DNA of 17,187 nt from Oscillospiraceae bacterium (GTDB lineage Bacteria; Bacillota; Clostridia; Oscillospirales; Oscillospiraceae). The notes beneath the pieces are model-generated. The model was not told the origin of the DNA. It worked only from the letters and a program-made list of their open reading frames with translations, and searched no databases. Location of the stretch: positions 1-17,187 of the forward strand of contig JAFTGG010000191.1 in assembly GCA_017458025.1 (NCBI GenBank), given 5' to 3'. Made by a program: the position numbers and the translations under genes. This document shows positions 1-6,826 of this stretch, piece after piece (within the stretch, counting starts at the first letter, position 1; the number at the start of each line of letters is the position of its first letter).

Positions 1-210
1 CTTTCAGACTGTAGACAAAAGCCTCGCAGAGTTTCGCGTCCGCAGGCGCGAAAGAGCTTTGATCGTTTTTTCTGACGACATGCGCGTCAGAAAAAACTCT
101 TTGCGCGGAGCGAACGTGCGATTTGTCCGTGTAAAGCGGACAAATCGTGCGCTGAGCGGAGTGAAGCCTTTTCGTCGGCAAAGGCTTTTGCCTTTGTCGA
201 CGATTTGAAA
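1..210. repeat. Intergenic cluster of four consecutive hairpins
   Basis: No credible gene is present. Four inverted repeats follow one another: arms 32-38/47-53 (7 bp), 65-77/85-97 (13 bp perfect, loop 78-84), 119-129/137-147 (11 bp perfect, loop 130-136) and 172-185/190-203 (14 bp with one G-T wobble, TTTT loop). The linkers are alike (GGAGCGAA near 117, GAGCGGAG near 154), so this may be a repeated-unit intergenic element. It lies 3' of the minus-strand ruvX. Whether it is transcribed cannot be told from the sequence. Confidence 0.6.
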
Positions 211-237
211 GGAACGGCGTCAGCCGTTCCTTTTTTT
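211..237 (+). terminator. Hairpin overlapping the ruvX stop codon, T-tract on plus strand
   Basis: An 8-bp perfect stem (GGAACGGC/GCCGTTCC) with a GTCA loop is followed by seven T on the plus strand, the form of an intrinsic terminator for rightward transcription. On the minus strand only three T follow, so it is a weak terminator for ruvX. The ruvX TGA stop (220-222) lies across the loop. Confidence 0.55.
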
Positions 238-639
238 GTACGTCAGATACCCTTCGAGCATCAGCGACGCGGCGACCGCGTCGACGGTCTTTTTGCGCTC
301 TTTGGCGCGTTTGCCGTTGTTCGCGAGGATATTGTGCGCGTCGATGGTCGTGCGCCGCTCGTCCCAGAGCGCGACGGGAAGCCCCGTCGCGGCGCGGAGC
401 TGTTCCGCGAACGCCTCCGCCTTTTCGGCGCGCGGGCCGCGGGTGCCGTCCATGTTGAGCGGGTGGCCCAGCGCCAGCTCCGTGACCTCATGCTCGGCGA
501 TCAGCTTTTGCAGCTGCTCGACCACCGCCTCGGGGCGGTACGCGGTGACGACGGTGGAAAACCCGCAGAGCGTCAGCGTGCGGTCGGAGACCGCGACGCC
601 GGTGTGGGCGTCGCCGTAGTCGATGGCCATGATCTTCAT
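220..639 (-). CDS. ruvX: RuvX/YqgF family Holliday junction resolvase-like protein
   Basis: Predicted RNase H-fold nuclease of the YqgF/RuvX family, implicated in Holliday junction resolution and, in some bacteria, 16S rRNA 5' maturation; cytosolic. The 139 residues match the usual family length. Visible acidic positions are D7 in the opening strand MKIMAIDYGD, E94 in WDERRTT and D120 in KKTVDAVAA, the expected catalytic triad. The reading frame stays open upstream to 711, but the ATG at 639 is chosen because it begins at the family's conserved first strand and overlaps the ftsK TGA in an ATGA arrangement, implying translational coupling. It is the last gene of uppP-ftsK-ruvX. Family assignment is secure; the exact in vivo substrate is not shown by the sequence. 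Confidence 0.93.
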   Translation of the reverse strand: MKIMAIDYGDAHTGVAVSDRTLTLCGFSTVVTAYRPEAVVEQLQKLIAEHEVTELALGHPLNMDGTRGPRAEKAEAFAEQLRAATGLPVALWDERRTTIDAHNILANNGKRAKERKKTVDAVAASLMLEGYLTYKKRNG

Positions 640-3200
640 GCCTCGCCCTCCGGCGCGGCGCTTTCCGCGGCCTCGGGCAGCTCTTGCCCCTTCATCTTGA
701 GCTCCTCCCACTGCGCGCGGGTGATAAGCAGCGCTCGCGGCTTCGAGCCCTCGAACGGGCCCACGATGCCGCGTTCCTCCATCTGGTCGACGATGCGCGC
801 GGCGCGGGAATAGCCGAGCTTCAATCGGCGCTGGAGCATCGACACCGACGCCTGTCCGGTTTCGAGCACGACCTCGATGGCGGCGCTGAGCATCTCGTCG
901 GCGTCGTCGGCGGGCGCGTCGGTTTCCGGCGCGGACGCGCCCTTGCCGCCGCCGCGCTCCTTCTCGGCGACGTTCTGCTCGATCTTGTCGATCACGTCCT
1001 TGTCGTAGCTCGCCTCGCCGTTCTCCTTGACGAAGCTGACGACGCGCTCGATCTCGTCCGCGGAGATGAAGCAGCCCTGCACGCGGCGGGGCTTGCCCTC
1101 GCCGAGCGGCGCGTAGAGCATATCGCCCTTGCCGACAAGCTTCTCCGCGCCGGCGTTATCGAGGATAATGCGGGACTCTAAGCTCGACGCCACCGCGAAC
1201 GCGATGCGGCTCGGGATATTGGCCTTCATCAGGCCGGTGATGACGTCGGCGCTCGGGCGCTGCGTCGCAATGACGAGGTGCATGCCCGCCGCGCGGCCCA
1301 TCTGCGCGACGCGGCAGATCGACTCCTCGACCTCCTTCGCCGCGACGAGCATTAGGTCGGCCAGCTCGTCGATGACGACCACGACCGTCGGGAACTTCCG
1401 CATTTCGGGATCGGTCTCGGCGAGCTTGTTATAGGCGGACAGCTCCTTGACGCCGTGGTTCGAGAACAACTGATAACGCTTCATCATCTCGTACACCGCC
1501 CACTGCAGCGCGCCGGCGGCCTTCTTCGGGTCGGTGACGACGGGAATGAGCAGATGCGGGATCCCGTTGTACGGCGCGAGCTCGACCATCTTCGGGTCGA
1601 CCATGATGAAGCGCACGTCCTCCGGCGTCGATTTATAGAGCAGCGAGACGATCAGCGAGTTGGTGCACACCGATTTGCCGGAGCCGGTCGTGCCGGCGAT
1701 GAGCACATGCGGGAACTTCGCGATGTCGCCGACGATGGGGCTGCCGTTGATGTCTTTGCCGACGGCGAACGCGACGCCGGACTTGTGATTCGCGAACGCG
1801 CCCGACTCCAACACGTCGCGGATATGCACGGCGGTGACGAGCTTATTCGGCACCTCGATACCGACGACGGAAATTTTGTCGGGGATCGGCGCGATGCGCA
1901 CGCCCGTTGCGCCGAGCGCAAGGGCGATATCGTCCTGCAGGTTGGTGATCTTCGAGAGCTTGACGCCCTGTTCGAGCGTGAACTCGTAGCGCGTGACGCT
2001 CGGCCCGCGCACGACGTCGCCGGCGGCCGCCTCGACGCCGAAGCTCTTGAGCGTTTCGGCGAGGCGGCGGGAGTTGTTGCGCAGCTCCGCGCCCGCGGCC
2101 TCGGCGCTGCCGCCCACGCCTTGCTCCAGAAGCGTAATGGGCGGGTAGCGGTACTCGCTCGCTTTGTTTTCCGCGCCCTCGATCTCGGCTGCGACCTCCG
2201 CGGCCGCTTTTTGCACCTCGGCGCTCGACGGCTTGTCCGCTTTCGGTTCGGCGGGCGCGGGCGGCTCGATGGGATCGAGCTTCGGCACGGCGGCGGGCGC
2301 GGGCGGCTCGGCGGCGGGAGGAGGCGCGGCGGCAATGACAATGTTCGGCTCCTTCACGGGCTTGGCTTCCGGCTCCGACGCGGGCGCGTCGGTCAACAGC
2401 TCGTCCGGCGTGCGGACGTGGTCGTCTTTCTTGCGGAAGAAGCCGGCCCCGGGCAGGACGGGCATGTCCGCCTTCGGCTCCGGTTGGGGCAGCGGGTCGT
2501 CGACGGGAATGTCGATGCTCGGCTTCGCCTTGGCGAATCTGGCGGGACGCGCGGGCACCTTTTCCGGCTTATCCGGCTTCTCCTCCGGCTCGTCATAGGG
2601 TACGAGCTCGTGGCTCTTGACCGCGTCGACGATGGCGGCGGGCGTCAGCCGCAGCGCCGCCATGAGGCACGCGACGAACGCCACGACAAAGACGGTCAGC
2701 GTGCCGACCTTGCCCAGCACCGCGTGGAAGCCGACGGCGAGCGCGCCGGAGAGCGCGCCGCCCGATTCGAGCGCCAGCCCCGACGCCCAGAGCGATTTGA
2801 GCAGCCCTTCGGAGTCGGGCGCCGCCTCCATCGTGGCGATATGGACAATGGCGCCCAGCATCACCGGCAGCAGCAGCGAGCAAACAAGGTGCGGCGCGAC
2901 CGGACGCCCGCGGTGGAGCAGCAGGATCCACGATGCGATCAGCAGCGCGGGCAGCGCGGCGTACCAGCCCCAGCCCGACAGGCCGCGGCAGAGCATGTAG
3001 AGCCATTTGATGAACAGCGCGTCGTGCTGGTAGTAGCTGATCCCGACAAACAGCGCCAGCAGCAGGCAAATGACGCCGCCGACCTCGCGGCGGACCGGCT
3101 GCTTTTTCGGCGCCGCCTTGCGTTTGCCGCCGCCGCTGCGCGTCGGGGCGCCGCGGCTGCGCGAGGAGCTGCTTTTTGTGGTTTTCTTCTGTGTGGTCAT
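636..3200 (-). CDS. ftsK: DNA translocase FtsK/SpoIIIE
   Basis: Membrane-anchored hexameric ATPase that pumps chromosomal DNA through the division or sporulation septum. The 854 residues show a basic N-terminus (1-40), about four membrane segments (roughly 41-185), a Pro/Ala/Glu-rich linker (about 200-345), and the motor. Walker A is GTTGSGKS at 503-510 and Walker B is VVVVIDELAD at about 606-615. The C-terminal winged-helix gamma domain (about 768-826), which reads polarity sequences in DNA, includes the stretch SVSMLQRRLKLGYSRAARIV. Minus-strand AAAGGA precedes the ATG at a spacing of 7. The gene begins 15 bp after uppP and overlaps ruvX by 4 bp. In a sporulating host it could serve as SpoIIIE, FtsK or both; the sequence does not separate these roles. 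Confidence 0.96.
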   Translation of the reverse strand: MTTQKKTTKSSSSRSRGAPTRSGGGKRKAAPKKQPVRREVGGVICLLLALFVGISYYQHDALFIKWLYMLCRGLSGWGWYAALPALLIASWILLLHRGRPVAPHLVCSLLLPVMLGAIVHIATMEAAPDSEGLLKSLWASGLALESGGALSGALAVGFHAVLGKVGTLTVFVVAFVACLMAALRLTPAAIVDAVKSHELVPYDEPEEKPDKPEKVPARPARFAKAKPSIDIPVDDPLPQPEPKADMPVLPGAGFFRKKDDHVRTPDELLTDAPASEPEAKPVKEPNIVIAAAPPPAAEPPAPAAVPKLDPIEPPAPAEPKADKPSSAEVQKAAAEVAAEIEGAENKASEYRYPPITLLEQGVGGSAEAAGAELRNNSRRLAETLKSFGVEAAAGDVVRGPSVTRYEFTLEQGVKLSKITNLQDDIALALGATGVRIAPIPDKISVVGIEVPNKLVTAVHIRDVLESGAFANHKSGVAFAVGKDINGSPIVGDIAKFPHVLIAGTTGSGKSVCTNSLIVSLLYKSTPEDVRFIMVDPKMVELAPYNGIPHLLIPVVTDPKKAAGALQWAVYEMMKRYQLFSNHGVKELSAYNKLAETDPEMRKFPTVVVVIDELADLMLVAAKEVEESICRVAQMGRAAGMHLVIATQRPSADVITGLMKANIPSRIAFAVASSLESRIILDNAGAEKLVGKGDMLYAPLGEGKPRRVQGCFISADEIERVVSFVKENGEASYDKDVIDKIEQNVAEKERGGGKGASAPETDAPADDADEMLSAAIEVVLETGQASVSMLQRRLKLGYSRAARIVDQMEERGIVGPFEGSKPRALLITRAQWEELKMKGQELPEAAESAAPEGEA

Positions 3201-3215
3201 GGCGTTATCCTTTCG

Positions 3216-4049
3216 TTAGCCCGCAAAGGTGAAGACAAGCACTAAGATACCGACCGCCCAGCAGTAGTAGGCGAACACGCCGAAGCGGCCCCTGTCGGCG
3301 ATATAGCGCAGAAGCCTGATACAGGCGTAGCCCACGACCGCCGCGACGCACACGCCGACAAGATAGATCGGTACGTCCTTCCAGACGATGCCGGCCCCAA
3401 GCGCGTCCTTGAGCGCGAGGATGTTCGCGCCGAGGATCGCGGGGATCGACATGAGGAACGAGTAGCGCACGGCGAAGCGGCGCTCAAAGCCCATGAAGCA
3501 GCCCGCCGTGATGGTCATGCCCGAGCGGGAGATACCGGGGCAGGTCGCGATTGCCTGCGCGACGCCGACGGCGAGCGCGTCGGTGAGCTTTGCGTTTTTT
3601 TCGCTCTTGCGCCCCTTCTTCACACCGTCGCAGAACCAGAGCATGAAGCCCGTGAACAGCAGCGCCGCGCCGACGAAATACATGCTGTCCGACAGCGCCT
3701 CGACCTTGTCCTTGACGGGCAAGACGAGGAACAGCGGCAGCGTGCCGGCAATGATGAGCAGGATCATGCGCCGCGCGGGCGGGACGCGCTTCGGCGTTGT
3801 GTGGTGAACGAGGTCGCCGACGCCGCGGAAAAATTCTGAAACGATGTCCTTGACGTCGCCCCAATAGGCGATAAACACCGCGACGAGCGTGCCGAGGTGG
3901 AGCAGCACGTCGAAAAACTCCGGGATCTCGGAGGCGCCCTCCATGCCGAGCAGGTGCTCCGCGATGGCGAGGTGGCCCGAGCTGGAGATCGGCAGGAACT
4001 CCGTGACGCCCTGAATGACGCCGAGCAGAATGGAATGAAGCAGACTCAT
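3216..4049 (-). CDS. uppP: Undecaprenyl-diphosphatase UppP/BacA
   Basis: Integral membrane phosphatase that converts undecaprenyl diphosphate to the monophosphate, recycling the lipid carrier for peptidoglycan synthesis; family members give bacitracin tolerance. The 277-residue polytopic protein has both signature motifs: QGVTEFLPISSSGHL at residues 13-27 (with E17 and H26) and PGISRSGMT at 171-179 (with R175). The frame extends upstream to 4370, but that extension is composition-driven. The ATG at 4049 starts right at the conserved first helix, with AAAGGG about 11 bases upstream. It is the first gene of a minus-strand operon with ftsK and ruvX and is divergent from cwlJ. Confidence 0.95.
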   Translation of the reverse strand: MSLLHSILLGVIQGVTEFLPISSSGHLAIAEHLLGMEGASEIPEFFDVLLHLGTLVAVFIAYWGDVKDIVSEFFRGVGDLVHHTTPKRVPPARRMILLIIAGTLPLFLVLPVKDKVEALSDSMYFVGAALLFTGFMLWFCDGVKKGRKSEKNAKLTDALAVGVAQAIATCPGISRSGMTITAGCFMGFERRFAVRYSFLMSIPAILGANILALKDALGAGIVWKDVPIYLVGVCVAAVVGYACIRLLRYIADRGRFGVFAYYCWAVGILVLVFTFAG

Positions 4050-4088
4050 CGGTAACAATGCCCTTTCTGCACAAATTCTTACACATAT

Positions 4089-4097
4089 ACTATAACA
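4089..4097 (-). promoter_or_regulatory. Putative extended -10 promoter of the uppP operon
   Basis: Minus strand reads TGTTATAGT, a TG-N-TATAGT extended -10 element, about 40 bases upstream of the uppP ATG. No good -35 was found at normal spacing, as is common for extended -10 promoters. It lies in the divergent uppP/cwlJ spacer. Confidence 0.4.
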
Positions 4098-4142
4098 CAG
4101 CCGAACGGAAAATACCACCATGATTTTGCGCGGCGCGATTTC

Positions 4143-4171
4143 GCACAGCGGACCGGCCGTCGCCATAGAAT
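4143..4171 (+). promoter_or_regulatory. Possible sigma-E-like promoter of cwlJ-gerQ
   Basis: CATAGAAT at 4164-4171 matches the sigma-E -10 consensus (CATACAHT) at seven of eight positions. The -35 position 14 bases upstream (4143-4149) matches only four of seven. Bacillus cwlJ is transcribed by sigma-E, so the placement is biologically sensible, but the -35 is weak and this is an inference. Confidence 0.35.
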
Positions 4172-4203
4172 GGTTCGAGAGAAAAGGCGGGGGAGGTGAG
4201 ACG

Positions 4204-4644
4204 ATGGCCTTTTCCGACCGGGAACTCCTCGCGCGCCTGATCGAGTGCGAGGCGGGCGGCGAGGGCGACAGCGGCATGAAAGCCGTGGCGGGCGTCGTGA
4301 TGAACCGTGTGGAGGCGTCGGGCGGCGAATACGCCCGCGTCGGGCAGAGAAGTATCCGCAACATCATCATGCAGCCCGGGCAGTTCGTCTGCGCGAGCGA
4401 CGTGGTGGGCGGGGTCTACAATCCGCAGAACATATACAATATGCGGCCCACCGACGTACATTACTACATCGCCGATTGGGCGATCGCGGGCAACCGTATC
4501 CCCGAGGTGGGCGAGGCGCTGTGGTTCTTTAATCCCTATTCGCCCTACTGCCGCCCGTACTTCCCAACGGAGGTGGGCGAGTTCCGCGCCCGCATCGGCG
4601 ACCATTGCTTCTACACGCCGACGGCGGCGTATTTCGATACCTGA
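4204..4644 (+). CDS. cwlJ: Spore cortex-lytic cell wall hydrolase, CwlJ type (SleB domain)
   Basis: Hydrolase_2 (SleB catalytic domain) protein that degrades spore cortex peptidoglycan during germination. The 146 residues are essentially the domain alone: the N-terminal ARLIECEAGGEGDSGMKAVA corresponds to the family's (L)xxEARGE block with its catalytic Glu, followed by GVVMNRV and later ALWFFNPYSP. There is no signal peptide and no peptidoglycan-binding domain. That separates it from secreted SleB and agrees with CwlJ, which reaches the coat from the mother cell. The ATG at 4204 is chosen over upstream in-frame starts because of GGGGGAGGTGAG just upstream. It lies 10 bp before gerQ, reproducing the Bacillus cwlJ-gerQ operon, which is the main support for CwlJ rather than another SleB-domain protein. 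Confidence 0.85.
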   Translation: MAFSDRELLARLIECEAGGEGDSGMKAVAGVVMNRVEASGGEYARVGQRSIRNIIMQPGQFVCASDVVGGVYNPQNIYNMRPTDVHYYIADWAIAGNRIPEVGEALWFFNPYSPYCRPYFPTEVGEFRARIGDHCFYTPTAAYFDT

Positions 4645-4654
4645 AAGGAAGGAT

Positions 4655-5224
4655 ATGGATATGACAACGAATCAAAGCTGCGCGCCGGCGCAGCGGAATC
4701 ACTTTCAAGGCAACGGCAGCTGCGACGCGGCGCGCGAGGCAAACAAGCGCGCGGACCATCAGGCCGCCGCGGCAACCGGCATGGAGAGCGAGATCGCGCC
4801 GTATACCGCCGCGGAGCTGCAGCAAATGCAAAGCGGCGGCGCGTTCGGCCAGCTGGCGCCATACAACGGCGCGGAGTCCGATATGATCTACGACGGCTAC
4901 GGCACCGACCACGACCACACGGGAAACGAGGAGGACGGCATGACCAGCATTCCGCAGGACAGCTTCAACGAGCCGCTGACCGCCGACGAGGCGGCGCGCA
5001 ACTCGTGGCGGGCGCTGCTGGCGCGCAACGTCGGGCGCAATGTGCTGGTGCAGTTTCTCATGGGCACGCAGAACATGGTGACCGTTGAGGGCGAGCTGTA
5101 TGAGGTCGGCACCGACTACATCGTGATCTACCAGCCGCTCTGGGACAGCCACATCACCGCCGATCTCTACTCGGTGAAGTTCGTGGAGTTTCGCGAACCG
5201 CCCGGAGGCATGATCCTCAATTGA
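4655..5224 (+). CDS. gerQ: Spore coat protein GerQ-like
   Basis: Likely GerQ (YwdL), the coat protein that Bacillus CwlJ needs for localisation and calcium-dipicolinate-triggered germination. The protein has a variable N-terminal two thirds rich in Gln, Ala, Gly and His. The conserved C-terminal domain runs from about residue 122 (ARNVGRNVLVQFLM) through VTVEGELYEVGTDYIVIYQP to SVKFVEFREPP, a small beta-rich module like that of GerQ. Glutamines such as QLQQMQ-type clusters in the variable part are compatible with transglutaminase cross-linking. Two starts are plausible: ATG 4655 (AAGGA at 5 bases) or ATG 4661 (AAGGA at 7 bases). The assignment rests on the C-terminal domain plus adjacency to cwlJ. 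Confidence 0.8.
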   Translation: MDMTTNQSCAPAQRNHFQGNGSCDAAREANKRADHQAAAATGMESEIAPYTAAELQQMQSGGAFGQLAPYNGAESDMIYDGYGTDHDHTGNEEDGMTSIPQDSFNEPLTADEAARNSWRALLARNVGRNVLVQFLMGTQNMVTVEGELYEVGTDYIVIYQPLWDSHITADLYSVKFVEFREPPGGMILN

Positions 5225-5233
5225 TACGAGTCC

Positions 5234-5260
5234 GCAATGAAAATAAGATATTTTCATTGC
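5234..5260. repeat. 12-bp perfect inverted repeat after gerQ
   Basis: GCAATGAAAATA and TATTTTCATTGC face each other across a 3-base loop (AGA), 10 bp after the gerQ stop. It has no T-tract on either side and a low-GC stem, so it is not a standard terminator. It may be a 3' stabilising hairpin or a binding site. Confidence 0.6.
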
Positions 5261-5309
5261 AGCCGCTGGGCTACGCACATCGCGCGTCTCATGTATTTCA
5301 GTATGACGC

Positions 5310-5338
5310 AAAAAAGGTCTTTGCCGAGCGGCAAAGAC
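5310..5338 (-). terminator. Intrinsic terminator of infC-rpmI-rplT
   Basis: On the minus strand, GTCTTTGCC and GGCAAAGAC form a 9-bp perfect stem with a 4-base loop, followed by C and six T. It lies 19 bp beyond the rplT stop. Confidence 0.85.
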
Positions 5339-5356
5339 ATTTTTCTTTGTGCAATT

Positions 5357-5707
5357 TTACGCCTTCTGCGCAACCTCGACCAGCTTCGCGAACGCGGCGG
5401 GATCGTTGATCGCCATTTCGCTGAGCATCTTGCGGTTGATCGTGACGTTCGCCTGCTTCAGGCCGTGCATGAACGTGGAGTAGTTCACGCCGTTCGCCTT
5501 GCACGCCGCGCTGATGCGGGTGATCCACAGGGAGCGGAAATCGCGCTTCTAGAGACGGCGGCCGACGGAGGCGAAGGTCAGGGACTTCATGACCTGCTCG
5601 TTGGCCATCTTATAGTGACGGGATTTATTGCCCCAATAGCCCTTCGCGAGCTTGAGGGTCTTGTTCCTTCTCTTGCGCGTCATCATCGCGCCTTTTACAC
5701 GTGCCAT
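5357..5707 (-). pseudogene. rplT: 50S ribosomal protein L20 with an in-frame amber codon
   Basis: L20 binds 23S rRNA, is needed for large-subunit assembly and in Firmicutes represses its own operon through the leader. The frame encodes a full-length L20 of 116 codons from ATG 5707 (AAGGAG upstream) to TAA, matching the family from [16 protein letters not shown] to [17 protein letters not shown]. Codon 53 (5551-5549), however, is TAG. It falls in the basic segment [13 protein letters not shown], where the family has Lys or Arg. Both flanks align without a gap, so this is a single-codon change, for example AAG to TAG. No downstream ATG would restore the protein. The rest shows no decay. Explanations are sequencing error, true nonsense mutation with suppression or a second gene copy, or recoding; error or recent mutation seems likeliest. 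Confidence 0.85.
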
Positions 5708-5742
5708 ATCATTAAGCTCCTTTCAGCGTACTTTCTTTTCAG

Positions 5743-5940
5743 TTATTTGTAGGGGATCATCTTTTCGATGGTCTTCTGCTTCGTCACGTCGGCATAGCCG
5801 CCCTGACGCAGTCTGCGCGTACGCTTGGTGGGCTTCTTCGTGAGAATGTGGCTCTTGAACGCTTTGGCGACCTTGATCTTGCCGGTCTTGGTCTTGTTGA
5901 AGCGCTTCTTCGCGCCGCTGTGAGTCTTCAGCTTGGGCAT
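5743..5940 (-). CDS. rpmI: 50S ribosomal protein L35
   Basis: Small basic protein of the large ribosomal subunit. The 65 residues are full length for the family and open with [14 protein letters not shown], with the expected Lys/Arg-rich core [17 protein letters not shown]. Minus-strand AAAAGGAG precedes the ATG by about 9 bases. It sits between infC (26 bp upstream) and rplT (35 bp downstream) in the standard Firmicutes order. It is probably co-regulated with both by L20 acting on the leader. Confidence 0.97.
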   Translation of the reverse strand: MPKLKTHSGAKKRFNKTKTGKIKVAKAFKSHILTKKPTKRTRRLRQGGYADVTKQKTIEKMIPYK

Positions 5941-5966
5941 GGTTGTTGTTCTCCTTTTCTTTTAGG

Positions 5967-6485
5967 TTACTTTCCCGCCTTCGGGGCGAGGAAAATGGAC
6001 ATACTGCGTCCTTCCATTTTGGGTTCCTTCTCAAGGTTGGCAAGCTCGCGCGTCTGCTCGGCAAATTTGAGCAGGAGGTCGCGGCCGATCTCCGTGTGCG
6101 CCATTTCGCGGCCGCGGAAGCGGACGCTGACCTTGACGCGGTTGCCCTCGCTCAGGAACTTCTGGGCGTTTTTCAGCTTGGTATTGAAGTCGCCGACGTC
6201 GATGCCGGGCGACATGCGCACTTCCTTGATCTCGACGACATGCTGATTCTTGCGGGCTTCCTTCTCGCGTTTGCTCTGTTCAAAACGGAACTTGCCGTAG
6301 TCCATGAGCTTGCACACGGGAGGATTGGCCTGCGGAGAAATCTTGACAAGGTCGAGGCCCTGCTCGTCGGCGATCTCAAGCGCCTGCGCGGCGGACATGA
6401 TGCCGAGCTGCTCGCCGGTAGAGCCGATCAGACGGATCTCGCTGTCGCGGATTTCCTCGTTGAGCTGATGCACATTGCTGCTAAT
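5967..6485 (-). CDS. infC: Translation initiation factor IF-3, probable AUU start
   Basis: IF-3 binds the 30S subunit, blocks premature 50S joining and checks initiator tRNA and start codon. N-domain (VHQLNEEIRDSEIRLI), linker (KFRFEQSKREKEARK) and C-domain (KEVRMSPGIDVGDF, VSVRFRGREMAH) are all visible. No ATG precedes the conserved N-terminus. The first candidates are GTG at 6473, with no ribosome binding site, and ATT at 6485, with GGGGGTG seven bases upstream. ATT is preferred: it adds ISSN (read Met-SSN) before VHQLNEE and gives 172 residues. A rare AUU start is the known device by which IF-3 represses its own translation in E. coli. The gene opens the infC-rpmI-rplT operon. Confidence 0.93.
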   Translation of the reverse strand: MSSNVHQLNEEIRDSEIRLIGSTGEQLGIMSAAQALEIADEQGLDLVKISPQANPPVCKLMDYGKFRFEQSKREKEARKNQHVVEIKEVRMSPGIDVGDFNTKLKNAQKFLSEGNRVKVSVRFRGREMAHTEIGRDLLLKFAEQTRELANLEKEPKMEGRSMSIFLAPKAGK

Positions 6486-6649
6486 ACCGAAGCACCCCCA
6501 AAAATGGATTTAGGCAAAGAAAAACGAGCGCGAAAAGCCGCACCCGCAACAATAAGCGCAAGGAAACCGCAAACGGTTCCTTTGCCGCCGTATTGACCCC
6601 TTCGCTTCGCTGAGGGTGAGAACGGATGCGCCGTCCTTCTTTGTTTTGC
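6486..6649 (-). promoter_or_regulatory. infC leader, likely L20-responsive attenuator region
   Basis: About 165 bases separate the predicted transcription start from infC. On the minus strand the leader has a hairpin (6559-6582: AAGGAACCG paired with CGGTTTCCTT, one bulge) and then the terminator-like hairpin at 6516-6546. Firmicutes infC leaders carry an L20-binding attenuator (Rfam L20_leader); position and structure fit, but the L20 binding motif was not verified base by base. Confidence 0.5.
6516..6546 (-). terminator. Putative attenuator terminator in the infC leader
   Basis: The minus strand reads CGGGTGCG, a 6-base loop, CGCGCTCG (8-bp stem with two G-U pairs), then TTTTTCTTT. It lies between the promoter and the infC start, so stopping here would prevent expression of the whole operon. 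Confidence 0.6.
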
Positions 6650-6655
6650 GGAGGT

Positions 6656-6684
6656 ATATTACCACGGGTAAGGCGCGTTGTCAA
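6656..6684 (-). promoter_or_regulatory. Promoter of infC-rpmI-rplT
   Basis: Minus strand: perfect -35 TTGACA (6684-6679), 17-base spacer, -10 TAATAT (6661-6656). Predicted start is near 6649. Confidence 0.8.
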
Positions 6685-6759
6685 GTATTTTTTCGTATTC
6701 TTTTGGCGGAAATAGATAACAGCGGCTGCCGAAAACCGGATATATAATTTTCCGCTCTT

Positions 6760-6789
6760 GTATATTTTTCCTTTCCGGCGTCCATACTA
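6760..6789 (+). promoter_or_regulatory. Putative sigma-G (forespore) promoter
   Basis: GTATA (6760-6764), 18 bases, CATACTA (6783-6789) fits the published Bacillus sigma-G consensus GHATR-N18-CATNHTA at every defined position. A vegetative alternative (TTGTAT at 6758) has no good -10 at 17 bases. It is followed by CTACGA-C-TCGTAG (6787-6799), a small inverted repeat at the expected start site, and then the peptide gene at 6827. Confidence 0.55.
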
Positions 6790-6826
6790 CGACTCGTAGC
6801 AGAACTTCGGAAAGGAGGTTTGCGCG

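Noticed and set aside
1455..3245. 596-codon open frame on the plus strand opposite ftsK
   Set aside because: Shadow of the GC-rich ftsK codons: Arg/Gly/Asp/His-rich, no domain, and the opposite strand encodes a fully recognisable FtsK.
4050..4370. N-terminal extension of uppP to 4370
   Set aside because: It overlaps the 5' part of the divergent cwlJ, has no membrane or family signature, and a better-placed ATG exists at 4049.
5357..5707. Genome-wide reassignment of TAG as a sense codon
   Set aside because: Only one in-frame TAG occurs in about 13 kb of coding sequence, so a local mutation or error is simpler; kept only as a check in the rplT finding.
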